Assembly: GCA_030770425.1 (NCBI GenBank)
Contig: JASJFT010000122.1
Location: forward strand, 62,001 to 126,000
DNA: 64,000 nt
Direction: 5' to 3'
Source: Darksidea phi
Taxonomy: Eukaryota > Ascomycota > Dothideomycetes > Pleosporales > Lentitheciaceae
Shown in pieces: positions 60,872 to 64,000 of this stretch. The translations under genes and the position numbers were made by a program. Under the pieces are notes generated by a model. That model saw only the letters and a list, made by a program, of their open reading frames with translations, was not told the DNA's origin and made no database searches. Each line of letters starts with the position of its first letter. The first letter of the stretch is position 1.

Positions 60872-61395
60872 GCAAAGTTTGGCGGGGAAAGTTGGGGAGG
60901 TGGAGATCAAGCATGGTGAGTTGTAGACGTTCAAGTAACTAAGAGTCGATTACTCCGGACACCATCTTGGCCTCAACAGATGAGATGCGTGTTATTTGAC
61001 TCACAAGAAAACTCATGCCATACTATTACTTTCGGAGCACTCACATGGGTACAAACAAGCAAACTGTGCAATACCCTTTAACCGTCTCGCTAGACAATTG
61101 ATCTCACGTTTTGCCGCAAAAGAGTGCATCGCTCCATCGCTCTATACACCAGCATGAGAGTCCACTCAAAAGCTTCACGAAATGAGAGATCTTCCCACCC
61201 TCGTCCGGGAACCCTTCAAACTTCATCTAATCGAACAGCTTCCTATCACTATGACAGTCTGCATGAGCCCTCCGCGCCCTAATCTCAGAATGCTAGGCAC
61301 CGTGAGAGGGTGTTACAACCAACTATTTCCTCACTATTCTCCGCTGCATCAAGCCTCCCGACGACCTTTAGCAGGTGTTCCTCCCAAAGCCACCC
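60872..61395. other. Convergent intergenic, 0.5 kb
   Basis: Between the 3' ends of the nucleoside hydrolase gene and the minus-strand 2EXR-like gene. No gene seen. Confidence 0.6.
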
Positions 61396-63582
61396 CTACT
61401 GATGCCCCCCACCCGCCGTATCCACACTGAACCACTCAATCTCCGTACCCTTACAGTTCCGTCGAAAATACGTGTTGCGTGTCGGCCTCCGCATGTTTTC
61501 AAGATCTGGATACATGGCACTGACACGCTTCGACATGGCATCCAAGTCCCCATACTTGTTGTGATCGACCTGGCCATTCGTGCCTTGTGCGACAGTTTTG
61601 GCGTGGAAGTCTTTCTTCTGATATTTCTGATGCCACGAGAGCTTGATACCCGAGCAACCCCATTCGACATCTCGACCCTCGACGAAGTGCAGTTTGATGC
61701 CGAGACCTTCGCAGATGGCGGGGAAGTAGGCTAGAGTGTCGTAAATGGTGAAGAGCTCTGCGCTGGGAACATGGATGACTAGCTTCTGAGAATATTCCCT
61801 GTCGGGGGTTGTGGTGCTCTTGGAGGTGAACTCTGAGGCTAGCTTTCGCAAGACTAGGAAGGTACTGATCCAATTGAGACCGCCAACGACGTGCTGAGGG
61901 TGTCCTTTGAGCACCGCGCGTTTGGTGGTGTAGAACTGCGTGAGGTCTGGCTTGAAGCCCCCGAGCGGCAGCCTTGTTTTGGGGTTTGAAGGCCCGTTGG
62001 ATTTGTTTTCCAGTGTTGAAGCCTCGGTCAGGTTAAACCTCGTGTCATTCCAATACTCAACCTTAGTGTGGGATGCCTCCTTTTTACCCGCAATGGACTC
62101 CCTCTTGCGCGCAATCTCCTGTTGCATACTCTCCCAGTCTTGCTTCAGGTTCGCGTTGATGGCTGTCTGCTCAAAGGCCTTCTGCTCGGAGATATTCTGC
62201 AGGATATCGCGTAGAGCCTTGGGCGCCATGAGCTCGCGGCTGAAGTCGATGGCAAATGTAACATTGCGTATCATATGGAATCGACCAAGATGAGCCAGTC
62301 GCTCGAAGTAGGTAGCTAAATCTGCGCATGCCACAAACGTATTCGCACTGTAGAAGATCGAAAGGCTCTCAGCTCGGACACGTTCAGATGCACGTGTGAT
62401 AGCGGTACGTATATGAGTAGCATTGTGCTCTTCCTTGTTCTCGTCATGAAATTTGATGTATCCAGCATCGTCGGGCCTTGCATCGCAGAGATGTGGGGCG
62501 ATCGGTTGATCGCTTGCGAGAACGAAGTGATAGACTCGCTCACGGATCTCTCTCGGCAACTCCATAAACTTCGGGAATAGGTCCATAGGTGGGGGCAGGA
62601 CATGCGAGTCGAGTCGCTCTTTAGCTGGCGCTGGATTGCCCGGACCGTCGTCCAGGTTAAGCAGTTTGGTCTTCTGATCTGGTTGAGCAATAGCAGCATC
62701 AGTACCGTTCTTGATGGAATTGGAGACAGCGATAGTATCGCTACTGGCATATAATGTACCGCAGTTGCGAAAAAATTCAAATCTAGCCACTGTTACTATA
62801 CCCGGTGCTCCGCAGCGTCTCTGCCTCAACATCCCAGAAGCCCCGAGGGTGTTGATATTATTTGTCATCGAACCATGGTTGTAGCAGTCGATCATTTCTG
62901 CGTAACCCATCACCATTAGCTGTGGTTCAGTACAGCACTTCCGCTCTGAAGCAGTGCTGGCCGTGGCAGGGAAAGCTTGCTGGTTCCTGTTGAAGGCTCC
63001 AACTGGACCCGGCTCTCCCAACGCTTCCCTTGGTGCATGCCGCTCGCCCAGTGTCAAATCTAAGGCGCCATCTATAGAATAATCCAGACTATAAGGTGGC
63101 ATGGTGGAAGCCGTTGGAAGTTCGCAAGCTATCGCAGCACTCTTACCTGGCGCCCGTGGTATAGCAGGTATTTCACCGCCTAAACCTCTCTGCATGTGAG
63201 GTGTTTCGGGAGACACTGTGAAAGACCCGCCGCTTCTGGAATAGAAATGATGGCTTCTCATACCTGCTGCGGTCGGTGTCGATGTAGTAAGCGCGTTAGA
63301 AACGAAACCAGATGCCCTTCCTTCAGCTCCATGGAATGCTGCGTCCCTGCCCATCTCAGTTTCCTCACTCAACTTCGTCTTCTTCGTCTCCATGACTGAG
63401 CCATATGCTTCCATCGATCCTCGTCGGCGTGGCGCCCGCCGTCTCGGATCGAACGCAGACGGTAGATTCGGATTCGGGAGACCTGGACTAATTCCTGGTG
63501 GGGAGGGTGTGGGTGGGGTGACACTACTCGGATAAGCTCCATTTGGATGAAACCACGGGTTGTTCAAATAGTGGTAACTCAT
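61396..63582 (-). CDS. 2EXR/F-box-like domain protein with long disordered N-terminus
   Basis: Single open frame of 728 residues from ATG 63582 (MSYHYLNNPWFHPNGAYPSS) to TAG. The first 330 residues are Pro/Ser-rich and low in order, with a basic RRRAPRRRGS stretch. The folded part starts at LFPKFMELPREIRERVYHFV, the opening helix of 2EXR/F-box-like modules abundant in ascomycetes. RAESLSIFYSANTFVACADL and LAHLGRFHMIRNVTFAIDFS follow. A charged helical segment (about 480-520) and a C-terminal domain (SAELFTIYDTLAYFPAICEG, VEWGCSGIKLSWHQKYQKKD) complete it. These modules are thought to act as protein-interaction or ubiquitin-ligase adaptors; the partner is unknown. Codons around 62800-62950 look less constrained, so a hidden in-frame intron there is possible. 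Confidence 0.75.
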   Translation of the reverse strand: MSYHYLNNPWFHPNGAYPSSVTPPTPSPPGISPGLPNPNLPSAFDPRRRAPRRRGSMEAYGSVMETKKTKLSEETEMGRDAAFHGAEGRASGFVSNALTTSTPTAAGMRSHHFYSRSGGSFTVSPETPHMQRGLGGEIPAIPRAPGKSAAIACELPTASTMPPYSLDYSIDGALDLTLGERHAPREALGEPGPVGAFNRNQQAFPATASTASERKCCTEPQLMVMGYAEMIDCYNHGSMTNNINTLGASGMLRQRRCGAPGIVTVARFEFFRNCGTLYASSDTIAVSNSIKNGTDAAIAQPDQKTKLLNLDDGPGNPAPAKERLDSHVLPPPMDLFPKFMELPREIRERVYHFVLASDQPIAPHLCDARPDDAGYIKFHDENKEEHNATHIRTAITRASERVRAESLSIFYSANTFVACADLATYFERLAHLGRFHMIRNVTFAIDFSRELMAPKALRDILQNISEQKAFEQTAINANLKQDWESMQQEIARKRESIAGKKEASHTKVEYWNDTRFNLTEASTLENKSNGPSNPKTRLPLGGFKPDLTQFYTTKRAVLKGHPQHVVGGLNWISTFLVLRKLASEFTSKSTTTPDREYSQKLVIHVPSAELFTIYDTLAYFPAICEGLGIKLHFVEGRDVEWGCSGIKLSWHQKYQKKDFHAKTVAQGTNGQVDHNKYGDLDAMSKRVSAMYPDLENMRRPTRNTYFRRNCKGTEIEWFSVDTAGGGHQ

Positions 63583-64000
63583 AGCGGCGTCCTTGCGGTA
63601 TGTGTTGGTGGTAGCTGTAGGTGGTTATGGTGGGCTGAGAAAATTTGAGTTTTCGTGGGGTGAGGTGAGCTAAGAGATTTTCTGACAGGTATGGTTCCGT
63701 GGGGTTGCCAGCCGAATTTAGTTCTGCCGCTTGATGTGGGTGCCGAGCTCTGTTTATAAGTCGTGAGACGGTTAACTAACGTCAGACCTAGAGTGAGTGA
63801 AGATAGACTGGGTTGCGGGATAATAGAGAAGTGTCTTCCGTGGACGATTAAGATAGGCCGGACAACTTTCACTAAAGCGGGCCATTCGAGATACTGAGTT
63901 GATCGGTCAAGGGAGTGACGCTGAGTAGCGGCAGAGGGCTGATGCCTATTCTGTCGGCGAGAAAGAGGACTAGGCATAGGCGTGCAAGAGAGCAATAATA
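63583..64000. other. Upstream region of the 2EXR-like gene
   Basis: No gene seen up to the window end; presumably promoter and leader of the minus-strand gene. A 138-codon minus frame (63579-63995) overlaps it without any domain. Confidence 0.5.

Overview
This window is nuclear DNA of a filamentous ascomycete (Pezizomycotina; Dothideomycetes-like is my inference). Genes are broken by short introns, mostly 45-125 bp, with GT-AG ends and CTRAY-type branch points. The gene set is fungal: Orc1, S-adenosylhomocysteine hydrolase, a Whi2-type BTB protein, Gcn20, Sec13, Surf4/Erv29, a Snf5 subunit with a GATA finger and an AA11 chitin LPMO. One segment carries the C-to-T scars expected of repeat-induced point mutation (RIP). 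All exon structures here were worked out by reading splice sites and conserved protein sequence; no alignment was run.

Layout. 1-5046 holds no gene I can support. 5.0-10.8 kb: GC-rich leader with CAG tracts, a small bZIP factor, then ORC1. 10.8-14.5 kb: gene-poor, with degenerate repeats and a RIP-killed reading frame. 14.5-16.2 kb (minus): fungal transcription-factor-domain protein. 16.8-18.2 kb: S-adenosylhomocysteinase. 20.1-24.8 kb (minus): Whi2-like protein and Gcn20. 26.8-30.1 kb: a large disordered protein that may be the Byr4/Bfa1-type regulator of septation. 31.8-36.4 kb: a GPI-anchored sorbosone-dehydrogenase-like propeller protein and an F-box protein. 37.4-38.6 kb (minus): Sec13. 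38.6-46.6 kb: a decayed zone with gene fragments, one intact tail-anchored GIY-YIG-domain protein and a clear pseudogene of a large fungal membrane-protein family. 46.7-47.8 kb (minus): AA11 LPMO. 49.0-50.9 kb: Snf5. 52.7-53.5 kb: poly-glutamine protein. 55.3-58.5 kb: a membrane-anchored coiled-coil protein and Surf4/Erv29. 59.1-60.9 kb: nucleoside hydrolase. 61.4-63.6 kb (minus): 2EXR/F-box-like protein.

How the genes relate. There is no operon or obvious biosynthetic cluster. Most intact genes are housekeeping: replication origin licensing (Orc1), methyl cycle (Sah1), translation control (Gcn20), stress/growth control (Whi2), COPII coat and cargo receptor (Sec13, Surf4), chromatin remodelling (Snf5) and purine/pyrimidine salvage. 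Secreted functions (LPMO, GPI-anchored dehydrogenase) and decayed sequence lie between them. No tRNA, rRNA, CRISPR array or intact transposon was recognised. The most unusual items are the tail-anchored GIY-YIG protein, the Sec13 intron with GC-AG ends directly after the start codon, the RIP-scarred frame and the multiply broken membrane-protein pseudogene.
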